A stretch of 64,000 nucleotides of DNA from Planctomycetaceae bacterium (GCA_002684855.1 NYWD01000069.1:1-64000); one strand, 5' to 3'. Counted from the stretch's first letter, positions 1 to 9,739 are shown. The notes: generated by a model from the letters alone, not told the origin. Numbers and translations: made by a program.

Positions 1-961
1 CGCGGGTGAGGACCTTCGGCGCGGTCATCGCCTCGCGGGCGGGCCCCGCGGGAACCGGGGCGCCTTCGAGTTCGAATTCCGACATGGCGAGGGTCATGGT
101 GTCGCCATCGAGCTTCCGGAAACCGGAGGCGGCGATCCGTTGCCCCATGGCGTTGCGGCCCCGCCATGCGAGTTCCATCGTCGTCGTTCCGTCCATCCTG
201 CCGACCAGGGGTGTCGCCCAGCCGGAGGAACCGTTCGCCCCCATGAAGTGCATGCGGACCCGGTCGGCGACCCGGTCGTACATGTAGGTCACGGTCGAAT
301 CCTCCGTGGTCTTCCCGTCCGCCCCGACGATGTGCGTGGTCTCGACCAGCGTCTCCTTGCCCGGGCCCCACTCGACCTTCGCGATCTTGGCCTGGCCGTT
401 GTCGGTGAAGTTCCAGGTGCCCACCAGCCGCTCGGCGATGGGGAACGCCCGCTGGAACCGGTTCACCGGAGTCCAGACGAAGCTCGTGGGCATCGCCTTC
501 CCGGACTTCATCTCGATGGATCGGTCGACGCCGTCGGATCCGAAGACGTCCTTCATCTGGAACGATCTCACCATCTCCTTCTCGGTCCAGCTCCTGATGT
601 TCCAGGTGAGGGTGGCATCGTCGACGTCGGCAAGCTCGCCCACCGAGGTCACCAGGCCGTCGGGGCCGGTCTCGACCTCGACGAATCGGACCTTGCCCAG
701 CGTCTCGTCCCAATGGCAGAAGCCGGTCATCGTGGTGGCGACGTCGCCGCCCGTGGAGTGGTAGCGATAGTTCAGTCGCTGGAAGGGAACGCCCCATTCG
801 ACGCTGAACTCCCCGATCACCTCACCGGATTCACCGTCCTTGAGGAGGTGATCGCCCTGGTATCGGCCCATCGTGGTCCACCAGTCGTCGGCGGTCGGCG
901 GCGCGGACTGAACGGCCGTGGTCGCCATCGCGATGGTCAGCATCGTCGTGAGTGTTCGCAT
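1..961 (-). CDS. DUF1579-like secreted protein (C-terminus cut by window edge)
   Basis: Open minus-strand frame from ATG (complement 959-961) running off the left edge; translation begins MRTLTTMLTIAMATTAVQSAPPTADDWWTTMGRYQGDHLL with a signal-peptide-like start; GGAGAA upstream. Not in the ORF track because it is incomplete. Confidence 0.7.
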   Translation of the reverse strand, partial: MRTLTTMLTIAMATTAVQSAPPTADDWWTTMGRYQGDHLLKDGESGEVIGEFSVEWGVPFQRLNYRYHSTGGDVATTMTGFCHWDETLGKVRFVEVETGPDGLVTSVGELADVDDATLTWNIRSWTEKEMVRSFQMKDVFGSDGVDRSIEMKSGKAMPTSFVWTPVNRFQRAFPIAERLVGTWNFTDNGQAKIAKVEWGPGKETLVETTHIVGADGKTTEDSTVTYMYDRVADRVRMHFMGANGSSGWATPLVGRMDGTTTMELAWRGRNAMGQRIAASGFRKLDGDTMTLAMSEFELEGAPVPAGPAREAMTAPKVLTR

Positions 962-1150
962 GTCGTCGTTCTCCATTCGATTTCGAATTGCTCGATCGTC
1001 CCGCGACGCCGCAGGAATTCGTTCCGTCGTCCTTCGTCGCTCGCGACGCGGACCGCGTGATGATGGCAGATCCGCGACGAACCCGTCGTCGTTCGCGGAT
1101 CGAACGGCGGGGACGTGATCGATGTCGAGCGACGTCGAGCGAGTGTTTGG

Positions 1151-1858
1151 TCAGCTCGAACTGGGGATGCGGCTCGAAATCCAGCCGATGAACGCGGGCT
1201 GGGCTCGGGAGGCGACGAGGATCTTGCCGCTGCCCTTGAATCGGAGCACGACGCCTTCGCCGGTCTTCACCGAACCAACGACCTTCCCGAGGAAGCCGCC
1301 ACCCTGTCCCGTGGACATCGAGGCGCTCATCTCGACGGTGCCCGGCCATCCGACCACGTGCCCGCTGTCGACGATCAGCTCCCCGCCGGGGGGGATCGAC
1401 ATCTCCTGAATCGCGCCGAGGGCGGAGACGCAGAGTTTTCCGGTACCCGAGACGTTCATGATGAAGAAACCACCGGTCCCGCCGAAGAAGGATCCGCTGA
1501 TGCTCTTGTTCCGCTTGGTGGCGATCTCGAGGGAGTCCTCGGCGCAGAGGAACGCGCCGTCGGTCAGCGACCAGGAGTCGCCTTCGAGCTCCACGACCCG
1601 GACCTCGCCGGGATGGCCGGGGGCGAAGAGGATCCGTCCCGATCCGCCTTCGGCGGTCGCGTGCTGCATGAAGAAGGATTCGCCGGTCGTGGCGGCGCGG
1701 GCCAGCGACTTGAGCATGCCTCCCTTGGCCTTGCCGGTCAGGACGATGGTGTCCTCCATCGCCGCCATCGCGCCGCCTTCCGCGATCACGGTCTCGCCCT
1801 GGTCGAGCTGCGCCGAGATGAAGGGATCGGTCGTGCCCTGGATCGTGAATTCGGCCAT
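1151..1858 (-). CDS. AIM24/TIGR00266 family protein
   Basis: 235 aa; MAEFTIQGTTDPFISAQLDQGETVIAEGGAMAAMEDTIVLTGKAKGGMLKSLARA is typical of the family. Confidence 0.85.
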   Translation of the reverse strand: MAEFTIQGTTDPFISAQLDQGETVIAEGGAMAAMEDTIVLTGKAKGGMLKSLARAATTGESFFMQHATAEGGSGRILFAPGHPGEVRVVELEGDSWSLTDGAFLCAEDSLEIATKRNKSISGSFFGGTGGFFIMNVSGTGKLCVSALGAIQEMSIPPGGELIVDSGHVVGWPGTVEMSASMSTGQGGGFLGKVVGSVKTGEGVVLRFKGSGKILVASRAQPAFIGWISSRIPSSS

Positions 1859-1946
1859 GGTGCGTCGTGCTCCGGTTTGAAGTGATGGGGCGTGTCGATG
1901 GTTCGGGATCGCCGGTGCGGCGTTTCGCCGCGCCCGGGGTTCGGGT

Positions 1947-2720
1947 TCAGTCGGTGTTCGGCCGAAGCTCGGTGATGCGGAGATTCCGGACGCGGACCGT
2001 CATCGGCGGTCCCTGGTGGACCTGGAGGGCGAAGGTGCCCCGGGCGGCCGACTTCGGATGCCGATCGACGGCCAGCATCATGCGCCTGCCGTCGATCCAG
2101 TGTTCGAGTCGGGGGCCGACCGCGACGATCCGGTAGGCATGCCAGCCGTCGTTCTTCGGATCGGCATCGACGGCCTTGAGATGCTTCTGCAGCGTCTGGT
2201 CGTCACGTCGGGGTTCGAGGTCCTTGCGGCTGCCGTCGGGCTCGAAACGAACCGACTCGCCCCGCTGGACCGCGATGCCGCGACCGCGGGTCTCATAGAG
2301 GATGCCGCTGTACCGGTGGGCCTCGTCGAAGTCCGCCTGATAGCCGGTGAGGTCGTATCCGTCGGTGACTTCCGGACCGGTGGCGGTCGAGCGGTACTGC
2401 ATCCCGCTGTTCGCGCCCGCCCCCTCGAGCTTGATCTCGAACTCGAGCTCGAAGTCCGCGAACGGCCGGGAGTGGTGGAGATAGGTGGTCGTCTCGCAGG
2501 GATTGTCGATGGTCGATCGACCGACGATCTCGCCGTCCTCGACGGACCAGAATCGACCGTCACCGCGCCAGCCATCCAGCGACTTCCCGTCGAAGAGCGG
2601 AATCGCCGGGCCCTTCCGGAGATCGCGGTCGCCGATCCGGATCGTCGTCGAACCGGCCGGTGGTTCGGTGATCGCGACGGATCCGCAGGAGAAGAGGAAC
2701 GCGATGAGCAGGATCTTCAT
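1947..2720 (-). CDS. DUF1080 (3-keto-disaccharide hydrolase-like) secreted protein
   Basis: 257 aa; LFDGKSLDGWRGDGRFWSVEDGEIVGRS...GMQYRS motifs; signal peptide. Confidence 0.9.
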   Translation of the reverse strand: MKILLIAFLFSCGSVAITEPPAGSTTIRIGDRDLRKGPAIPLFDGKSLDGWRGDGRFWSVEDGEIVGRSTIDNPCETTTYLHHSRPFADFELEFEIKLEGAGANSGMQYRSTATGPEVTDGYDLTGYQADFDEAHRYSGILYETRGRGIAVQRGESVRFEPDGSRKDLEPRRDDQTLQKHLKAVDADPKNDGWHAYRIVAVGPRLEHWIDGRRMMLAVDRHPKSAARGTFALQVHQGPPMTVRVRNLRITELRPNTD

Positions 2721-2805
2721 GCGTCGGATGGTATCGGCTCCGCTTCCGGGTCATGAGGCTCGTTCGCGAACCCTCCGGGGCGATCCCACGGGGCTGGTGA
2801 AGCGA

Positions 2806-2855
2806 CCCCTCCTCTCCCTTCCCCCCTTTAGGGGTGAAGGAAGGGAGAGGAGGGG
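2806..2855. repeat. 17-bp perfect inverted repeat with internal CCCC-TTTA-GGGG hairpin
   Basis: cccctcctctcccttcc (2806-2822) is the exact reverse complement of ggaagggagaggagggg (2839-2855); located between divergent genes. Confidence 0.9.
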
Positions 2856-2909
2856 GATCGGCACGGTGCCGGCCACCTCCTTCACCCGACCCTCGTCAAG
2901 GAAATCGCC

Positions 2910-3620
2910 ATGACCGATCGAAAGCCACGGGTCCGTTCGAAACTCGACCGCACCGAGGCGGCCCGAGCCCTGCATCTCGACTTCGAGGGTTTCGCGAAGG
3001 GACCGCCGGTGTTCGCGGGGATTCGAGTCGACGATGGATGGTCTGCCACCGTCTTCGGCGACGTGGCCCCGGGACTGGTTCCCGCGGCCGATGCGAAGGG
3101 ACTCGTCGTCGCGAACCTCGACGCGTTTCTCCGCGAGACCGTCGACCGGGCGGTCACCGAGCATCGGGTGGTCACGGGTTTTTCGATGCGGGAGTTCCAG
3201 GTCTTCGAAGAACGCGGCGTCTTTCCGGAGGACCTCCGGCCGCGATTCGTGAATCTTCTTCCACTCGCTCGTCGCTGGCGGCGGGAAGTGCACCCGGATG
3301 CCGATTCGAGGGTGCAGGTCGCCAGGAGTCGGCGAAGGCGGACGGGTCGCTGGGTCGGTGGTCATGGCAACACGCTGCTCGATTTCGCCCGGCTCCTGTC
3401 CGCACCATCGCCGGTTTCGTACGGAAGGGGATGCACCACCAGTCGCCTCCGTCACGTCATGACGCAGGTCGAGCGTCGCGGCGACTTCTCGCGATTGACC
3501 CCGACCGCGAAGCGAAAGTGGACGCATGTCCTGCGGCACAACGAGGCCGACTGTCTCTGGTCCTCGCTGCTCGCCGAGGCTGCGGCGTCCGGCGATTCCG
3601 GAGCGGAGGTGGGACGATGA
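2910..3620 (+). CDS. Putative RNase H-fold (DEDD-like) nuclease, uncharacterised
   Basis: 236 aa; ALHLDFEGFAKGPPVFAGI (DxE-like) near N-terminus and RHNEADCLW near C-terminus, resembling YprB/TM0106-type RNase H_2 motifs; SD-like aaggaa upstream. Confidence 0.5.
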   Translation: MTDRKPRVRSKLDRTEAARALHLDFEGFAKGPPVFAGIRVDDGWSATVFGDVAPGLVPAADAKGLVVANLDAFLRETVDRAVTEHRVVTGFSMREFQVFEERGVFPEDLRPRFVNLLPLARRWRREVHPDADSRVQVARSRRRRTGRWVGGHGNTLLDFARLLSAPSPVSYGRGCTTSRLRHVMTQVERRGDFSRLTPTAKRKWTHVLRHNEADCLWSSLLAEAAASGDSGAEVGR

Positions 3621-4339
3621 ACTGGCTGCCCGGTTTTCTGGAGACCTGTCGCCGGGATCACCTGTGCATGACCCGGCATTGCACGACCTGCGGCGGTCAA
3701 GCGTTCCTGAAGCGTCTTCGAGACCGCGCCGCGGTGGAGGGCGACGTGGTCGCCGCTTCTGGTGCGCGGACGGCGGTCGGGCACGGGCTGATCATCGGGC
3801 TGCTGGCGCTCGAGCCGGCGGATCGACACCTCGTCGCCGCTCCGGGCCTGGCGTGGGTCATCGAAGAGGCTCGATGCCGTGTCGACGACGAGGTCGTCTT
3901 CGAATCGATGCTTCGAGGCACCACCGCGGGCTGGATCGTCGCTCGGTTGCAGGCGATGACGATCGAGGCGGAACGGCGGCGGGCGCTCCGTCGTCGCGAG
4001 TTCGAACGCCGCGGTCGGGCGGATCGGACGCGTCGCCGTCGCAGGGCCTGGGAGCGCCGAGTCCGACACCAGGAGCGCCTGGCGGCGAAGCGGGACCGTG
4101 ACCGCGGTCTCGACGAGGCGATGGCGGACTACCGGGCGAGGTCGCCCGAGGCCAGGGTCCGATGGCTGGTGGAACGCCCCGGGGGATTCCCGCTCGACCG
4201 GATCCCCGAGGAACTCGTTCCGTGCGACGCCGATCTCCTGATGCTGACCCGAGCCGAACGGCGGTGGTTGATCGCCGCGATCGGTGGCCGCCGCCGCGCC
4301 TGGCGGCGCCTTCGGAACCGGCTCGGCCGGGAGCGCTGA
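3617..4339 (+). CDS. Uncharacterised Arg-rich protein with N-terminal Cys/His cluster
   Basis: 240 aa; ATGA overlap with preceding gene; N-terminus LETCRRDHLCMTRHCTTCGG looks metal-binding; Arg-rich centre and C-terminus. Confidence 0.6.
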   Translation: MNWLPGFLETCRRDHLCMTRHCTTCGGQAFLKRLRDRAAVEGDVVAASGARTAVGHGLIIGLLALEPADRHLVAAPGLAWVIEEARCRVDDEVVFESMLRGTTAGWIVARLQAMTIEAERRRALRRREFERRGRADRTRRRRRAWERRVRHQERLAAKRDRDRGLDEAMADYRARSPEARVRWLVERPGGFPLDRIPEELVPCDADLLMLTRAERRWLIAAIGGRRRAWRRLRNRLGRER

Positions 4340-4360
4340 ATCGGGCGGCCCTGGCCGTGA

Positions 4361-5863
4361 TCAGTCCCGCCTGATCGAATCGAAGCCGCGGCGGAACGCG
4401 CCGAGCTTCGACTCGAAGGCCTCCGCGCGACCGATGGCCGCGGTGTTGATCGGGCGACGGAGCTGCTGTTCCGAGAGCGTCGGGACGAACCGCCCGGACT
4501 TCTTCGCGTCGGTCGCGAGCCGTTCCGGATGCAGGCAGGATTCGTCGAACTCCAGGCCGCACGCCTCGATGATCTTCGGGACCGTCGCCGCGGGATCCTC
4601 CGCGAGCGCCCGGTAGTCGACCACCGTGGTGGGATTCGGCAGCGTCCGCGTCCAGTGGTCGACCAGCCGGAGATGCATCGCGCTGAACGCACCGATCCAG
4701 TCGAGGCGGGTGGTCCACGCCATGCTCACGGGGTCGAAGAGATTCGCCCAGATGGAGATCGCGGTGTCTTCGAGGTCGCGATCGGTGAAGAGCACCGTGG
4801 CCTTCGGGAAGAGCAGCCCGATCATCCCCGCCTGTCGAGGAAGCATCAGGCTCTTGTTCGCGATGCGTTCGCGGCGACCGCCGATCGCCTGGAGCCCGCG
4901 GAGGTAGTCCGCCCGGATGCGCTCGAGCATGGTGTCGTCGGCGGACGCGGTGCGGAACGCGACCTCGGGTCCCTGCACGCCGAGATGCTTCGAGACCACC
5001 TCGTCGAGGAGGCCGGTCTCGCCGGCGCCGTGCGCATCGGGGTGGGCGCCCACGACCCGCTCCAGGAGCGACGTGCCGCTCCGAGGAAGCCCGACGATGA
5101 ACACCGGGAGCCGGCTCTCGGAGTTGGCCGTGACCTTCCGGTCGCGATGGACCTCGGCGGGAAAGGCGGTGATCAGGCCGTCGGTGAGGCGATCCGCTTC
5201 GCCGACGTTGAAGGTCCCGGGGACGACCGTGTTCATCCGCTCGTAGGCCTCGACCGCCTCCGCGTGGCGACCCGCCTTCTCCAGGGCCCGGCCCAGCAGG
5301 GATTCGAGCGGTCGGACGACGAGGGCCGGCTGTCCCTTTCCGTGGTCCTCCAGAAACGCGCCGGCGGCATCGATCGCCTCGTCGTATCGGCCGGTCTCGA
5401 AGCACGCGCCGACGTAGGACGCCGCGGTGCCGGGCGTGAGGCGGCGGGCCTTCGCCCGCTCCTCGAGGAGCTCGCGGCAGGCTTCGAACTCCCCGGTCCA
5501 GATCAGGCACTCGAGGTAGGTGCCCTGCGTCCGGGGATCGCCGGGTGCGATCTTCCGGGCGGTCCTCGCCTTCGACATCGCCTCCTCGAACCGCCCACCG
5601 GCGATGAGCACGGTCGCGAGGGTGGTGAGGGCGCCGGCATCCCGGGGGGCGAGTTTCACGGCCTTCTCCGCGGCCTTGAGCGCCTCCGGCCACTGCATCG
5701 AGTTGGTCGAGGCGAGGGCGAGGATCCGGAGGCCGCCGATGTTGCGGGGATCCTTCTTCAGGACGTCCGATGCGAGCTTTCGAGCCTGGTCCGACCGACC
5801 GCGCTCGTAGAGGGCGGCGGCCTGCTGGAGGATCGCGTCGAGCTTTCTCGGGTTGAAGGCCAT
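4361..5863 (-). CDS. TPR-repeat sulfotransferase family protein
   Basis: N-terminal TPR-like helices, then LPVFIVGLPRSGTSLLERVVGAHPDAHGAGE (PAPS 5'-PSB-like motif). Start taken at MAFNPRKLDAIL (5863) rather than the longer ORF. Confidence 0.85.
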   Translation of the reverse strand: MAFNPRKLDAILQQAAALYERGRSDQARKLASDVLKKDPRNIGGLRILALASTNSMQWPEALKAAEKAVKLAPRDAGALTTLATVLIAGGRFEEAMSKARTARKIAPGDPRTQGTYLECLIWTGEFEACRELLEERAKARRLTPGTAASYVGACFETGRYDEAIDAAGAFLEDHGKGQPALVVRPLESLLGRALEKAGRHAEAVEAYERMNTVVPGTFNVGEADRLTDGLITAFPAEVHRDRKVTANSESRLPVFIVGLPRSGTSLLERVVGAHPDAHGAGETGLLDEVVSKHLGVQGPEVAFRTASADDTMLERIRADYLRGLQAIGGRRERIANKSLMLPRQAGMIGLLFPKATVLFTDRDLEDTAISIWANLFDPVSMAWTTRLDWIGAFSAMHLRLVDHWTRTLPNPTTVVDYRALAEDPAATVPKIIEACGLEFDESCLHPERLATDAKKSGRFVPTLSEQQLRRPINTAAIGRAEAFESKLGAFRRGFDSIRRD

Positions 5864-5961
5864 CCCGGCAGGATACGAGATCGACGAGACGTGGATCCCC
5901 GGTCTCGGTCGGGCATCGGATCGATGAATCTCCGTTTTATCCACCGGCCGATCGTCGAACG

Positions 5962-5991
5962 TTGAACAAGCGCGGGGACTTCCGGTAGGGT
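5962..5991 (+). promoter_or_regulatory. Candidate sigma70-like promoter upstream of nagB-like gene
   Basis: TTGAAC - 18 bp - TAGGGT in the divergent intergenic region. Confidence 0.35.
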
Positions 5992-6051
5992 CGACGCCAG
6001 GCGGTCCGCCGGATCCGTCGCCGCGAACGACCCGTCCTCGAAGGGGCAGCC

Positions 6052-8049
6052 ATGACCGCGATCAGTCCGAACCTCCAGCGGCCCGGACCTGCGGTGAGAT
6101 TCGTGGGCAACGGGCGAATCTGCGAGGCGCCGGTCCACTTCGACTGCGAGCGGATCGAGACGATCGTCTTCGAGCGGGCGGCCGACGTGAGCACGGCCAT
6201 CGCCCGGGAGATCGCGGACCTGATCCGCTCCCGAGGGGCCGAGGGCCGGACCTGCGTGCTCGGTCTCGCGACGGGATCGACGCCGACCCAGGTGTACGGC
6301 GAACTCGTCCGCATGCATCGCGAGGAAGGACTCTCCTTCGCGAACGTCGTGACCTTCAACCTCGACGAGTACTGGCCGATGCCGCCGGAAGCCCTCCAGA
6401 GCTACCGGCGTTTCATGGACGAACACCTCTTCGACCACATCGACATCGACAAGGGAAACACCCACGTCCCCGACGGGGCGATCGCCTTCGAGGAGATCCG
6501 CGGCTACTGCGAGGCCTACGAACAGGCGATCGCGGACGCGGGGGGGATCGATCTCCAGCTGCTGGGGCTCGGGCGGACCGGACACGTCGGCTTCAACGAG
6601 CCGGGCTCGGGCGTCGACAGCCGGACCCGCCTCATCCATCTCGATCGGGTGACGCTCAAGGATGCGGCCAGCGACTTCTTCGGGGAGGAGAACGTGCCGA
6701 CCCGGGCGATCACCATGGGCGTCGGCTCGATTCTCGATGCGCGCCGGGTGGTCCTGATGGCGTTCGGCGAAGGCAAGGCCGCGGTCGCGGCCCGGGCGAT
6801 CGAGGGGGAGGTCACCGAGACCGTCGCGGCGTCCTTCCTCCAGCGGCACGCGGATGCGGCCGTGTACCTCGACGCCGGGGCGGCGGCCTCGTTGTCGCGA
6901 AGCGCCACGCCCTGGGCCGTCGGTCCGGTCGGCTGGTCCGAGGAACTGGTCCGCAAGGCGGTGATCTGGCTCGCGGAACGCGTGTCCAAGGCGATCCTCA
7001 AGCTGGAGGCCGAGGACTACAACGAGCACGGACTGCAGGAACTGCTGGCCGAACGAGGTCGCGTCTACGACATCAACCTCGAGGTGTTCCGTTCCGTCCA
7101 GCGTGCGATCACGGGCTGGCCCGGCGGCAAGCCCGCGGGTCGCAAGCGATCCGGTGACATCGACCGTCCCCAGGACGACGTCTTCCCGAAGCGGATCCTC
7201 GTCTTCAGTCCGCATCCGGACGACGACGTGATCTCGATGGGCGGGACGCTGATCCGACTCGTGGACCAGGGACACGAGGTCCACGTCGCGTACCAGACGT
7301 CCGGCAACATCGCGGTGTTCGACAGCGAGGCCCTGCGGTTCGCGGACTTCGTGGCGCACTTCAACGCGATGTTCGGCTTCGGGGCGGCCGAGGCGGAGGC
7401 GATGGAGCGACGGGTCGCGGACGTGCTGAGACGAAAGAACCCGGGCGAGGTCGACATTCCGGAGGTCCAGCAGATCAAGGGGCTCATCCGACGCATCGAG
7501 GCGACCGACGCGGGCCGGAGCTGCGGGGTCCAGGACGACCGACTCCACTTCCTCGATCTTCCCTTCTACGAGACCGGACGGGTGACCAAGAAGCCGCTCG
7601 GGGAGGAGGACGTCTCGATCATCACCGATCTGCTCCGCACCGTGAAGCCGCACCAGGTCTACGCGGCGGGCGATCTCTCCGACCCGCACGGGACCCACCG
7701 GACCTGCCTCACCGCCGTCCTGCGGTCGATGGTCCGGGTCGAGGACGACGAGTGGGCGAGGGACTGCGTCCTCTGGCTGTACCGAGGCGCGTGGCAGGAG
7801 TGGGCGATCGAACAGTTCGACATGGCGGTTCCGGTCTCGCCGGGCGAGCTGAAGCGGAAGATCACCGCGATCTTCAAGCACCAGTCGCAGAAGGACAAGG
7901 CGCTCTTCCCCGGTCCGGACGAACGGGAGTTCTGGCAGCGGGCCGAACAGCGCAACCGTGGCACCGCCGACCGTCTGAACCGACTCGGTTTCGCCGAGTA
8001 CGAGGCGGTCGAGGCGTTCGTCCGCTGGGACGGGCGGCCCATCGACTGA
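6052..8049 (+). CDS. nagB: Glucosamine-6-phosphate deaminase-like domain fused to PIG-L/LmbE-type deacetylase
   Basis: 665 aa; NagB motifs LGLATGSTPTQVY, FNLDEYWPM, GLGRTGHVGFNEPGS; C-terminal LVFSPHPDDDVISMGGTLIRL typical of LmbE. Confidence 0.85.
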   Translation: MTAISPNLQRPGPAVRFVGNGRICEAPVHFDCERIETIVFERAADVSTAIAREIADLIRSRGAEGRTCVLGLATGSTPTQVYGELVRMHREEGLSFANVVTFNLDEYWPMPPEALQSYRRFMDEHLFDHIDIDKGNTHVPDGAIAFEEIRGYCEAYEQAIADAGGIDLQLLGLGRTGHVGFNEPGSGVDSRTRLIHLDRVTLKDAASDFFGEENVPTRAITMGVGSILDARRVVLMAFGEGKAAVAARAIEGEVTETVAASFLQRHADAAVYLDAGAAASLSRSATPWAVGPVGWSEELVRKAVIWLAERVSKAILKLEAEDYNEHGLQELLAERGRVYDINLEVFRSVQRAITGWPGGKPAGRKRSGDIDRPQDDVFPKRILVFSPHPDDDVISMGGTLIRLVDQGHEVHVAYQTSGNIAVFDSEALRFADFVAHFNAMFGFGAAEAEAMERRVADVLRRKNPGEVDIPEVQQIKGLIRRIEATDAGRSCGVQDDRLHFLDLPFYETGRVTKKPLGEEDVSIITDLLRTVKPHQVYAAGDLSDPHGTHRTCLTAVLRSMVRVEDDEWARDCVLWLYRGAWQEWAIEQFDMAVPVSPGELKRKITAIFKHQSQKDKALFPGPDEREFWQRAEQRNRGTADRLNRLGFAEYEAVEAFVRWDGRPID

Positions 8050-9017
8050 TGCCTGACGCCGTCCGAGACATCCCCGACGACGCATCGTCGAAGCGGACGC
8101 CTTCATCCCCGTCGAGCTCCGCGCTGGTGGTGCGCGGGGTGGAGAAGTCCTTCGGCCGGCTGAAGGCGCTCGACGGCGTGGACCTCGAACTCGGGGGCGG
8201 CGAGTGGACGGCGCTGCTGGGGCCGAACGGCGCGGGCAAGACCACGCTGATGCGCTGCATCGCGGGCCTGATCCGCGAGGATGCGGGTTCCGTGTCGGTC
8301 TTCGGCCGCGGCCGCCCGACGGCACGGGATCTCGGCTTCGTGCCGCAGCGCATCGCGCTCCACGACACGATGACCGCACGCGAGCACCTGGTGAACTACT
8401 GCGACCTGCTCGGCGTCGAGCGCCGCGATCGTGCGGACCGGGTGGACTGGGCGCTCGCGTTCAGCCAGCTCGAGGATCGCGCCGACGACCAGGTCCGTCA
8501 CTACTCGGGCGGCATGCAGCGACGACTGAATCTCGCGGTCAGCGTGCTCCACCGTCCCCGGCTCCTGCTGCTCGACGAACCGACGGAAGGCGTGGATCCG
8601 CAGGCCCGCGTCGCCATCTGGAGGATGATCGAGGATCTCCGGCGCGAAGGGGCGACGATCCTGCACGCGACCCATCTCATCGAGGAGGCGGAGACGCTCA
8701 TCGACTCGGTCGCGATCATCGATCACGGTCGACTGGTCGCCCGCGGCGACACCGCATCGCTCGCGATGGCCCACGACATCCCGTCCTTCGAACTCGAGGC
8801 GCGGCCCGTCTCCGCGGTCGGCGACGACTTCGCCCCGCCCGTCGGAACCTGGAACGGCCGCACGATCCGCGTGCCGCTGGACGGGCTCGGCGACGAACTG
8901 CACGAGGCGATCGCCCGGCTCGAGGCGATCCCCGGGGGGATCGAGGGCGTCCGCATCCACGAGGCGAGCCTGGAGGAGGTCTTCCTCTCGTTGACGGGTC
9001 GGGGCCTTCGCGAATGA
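8049..9017 (+). CDS. ABC transporter ATP-binding protein
   Basis: Walker A GPNGAGKTTL, signature YSGGMQRRL, Walker B LLLLDEPTEGVDP; TGATG overlap with previous gene. Confidence 0.9.
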   Translation: MPDAVRDIPDDASSKRTPSSPSSSALVVRGVEKSFGRLKALDGVDLELGGGEWTALLGPNGAGKTTLMRCIAGLIREDAGSVSVFGRGRPTARDLGFVPQRIALHDTMTAREHLVNYCDLLGVERRDRADRVDWALAFSQLEDRADDQVRHYSGGMQRRLNLAVSVLHRPRLLLLDEPTEGVDPQARVAIWRMIEDLRREGATILHATHLIEEAETLIDSVAIIDHGRLVARGDTASLAMAHDIPSFELEARPVSAVGDDFAPPVGTWNGRTIRVPLDGLGDELHEAIARLEAIPGGIEGVRIHEASLEEVFLSLTGRGLRE

Positions 9018-9739
9018 ACGCCATCCACGCCACGTCGACGGTCGCTTCCGGGAGCGAGGAGTCCGTGATGCGGATCTACGACCGGGCGGCATCACGCTAC
9101 GACCTCGTCAACGATCTGGTGAGCTTCGGAACCAGCAACTGGTATCGCCGTCGAACGATCCTCTCCCTCGAACTCCCCGAGGACGCGACGCTGGTGGACG
9201 TGGGAAGCGGGACCGGATCCCTGGCGCTCGCCGCACAGCGGTTCCTGCCCGACTCCCCGGCGATCGTGGCGGTCGAGCCTTCCGAGGCGATGCGGCGTTG
9301 CGCGACGAAGGCGGGGGTCCGGGACGTCCGTCCCGGCACCTTCCAGTCGATTCCGGTCGCGGATCGATCGATGGACGCGGTGGTGAGCGGTTACGCGATC
9401 CGATATGCGGGCGATCTCGCGACGGCGTTCGCGGAGGTCAGGCGGGTCCTGCGTCCGGGAGGCCGGCTGGTCCTCCTGGAGATGATCGTTCCCGCTCGCG
9501 GACTTCGTCGGGGCGTGGCGCGATTCCTCATCCGCGGCGTGGGATCCCGCGTCCTCCCGCTGGTCTGCGGATCCCGGGCGACGGGAGCGCTTCTTCGACA
9601 CTTCTGGAACGCGATATCCTCCTTCGATCCACCGGCGGCGGTGATCGCCGCCCTCGAGGAAGCCGGTTTCGAAGCCGTCGAGTACCGACACGTCGGTGGA
9701 CTGCTTGGAGAGTTCCGTGCGAGGGTTTCCGATGCCTGA
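9014..9739 (+). CDS. UbiE/MenG-like class I SAM methyltransferase
   Basis: YDRAASRYDLVNDLVSFG...DVGSGTGSLAL...VLRPGGRLVLLEM; ATGA overlap. Confidence 0.85.
   Translation: MNAIHATSTVASGSEESVMRIYDRAASRYDLVNDLVSFGTSNWYRRRTILSLELPEDATLVDVGSGTGSLALAAQRFLPDSPAIVAVEPSEAMRRCATKAGVRDVRPGTFQSIPVADRSMDAVVSGYAIRYAGDLATAFAEVRRVLRPGGRLVLLEMIVPARGLRRGVARFLIRGVGSRVLPLVCGSRATGALLRHFWNAISSFDPPAAVIAALEEAGFEAVEYRHVGGLLGEFRARVSDA

Noticed and set aside
2834-4339. 501-aa plus ORF as a single protein
   Set aside because: Only the C-terminal part from ATG 3617 looks genuine; the N-terminal part overlaps the 2910-3620 gene out of frame.
5758-8379. 873-aa minus-strand ORF
   Set aside because: Antisense to the NagB-LmbE fusion and the ABC ATPase; no motifs.
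9014-9739. Menaquinone biosynthesis gene (menG/ubiE) unrelated to the cluster
   Set aside because: Sequence alone cannot exclude it, but ATGA coupling within the operon favours a cluster role; no gene symbol assigned.
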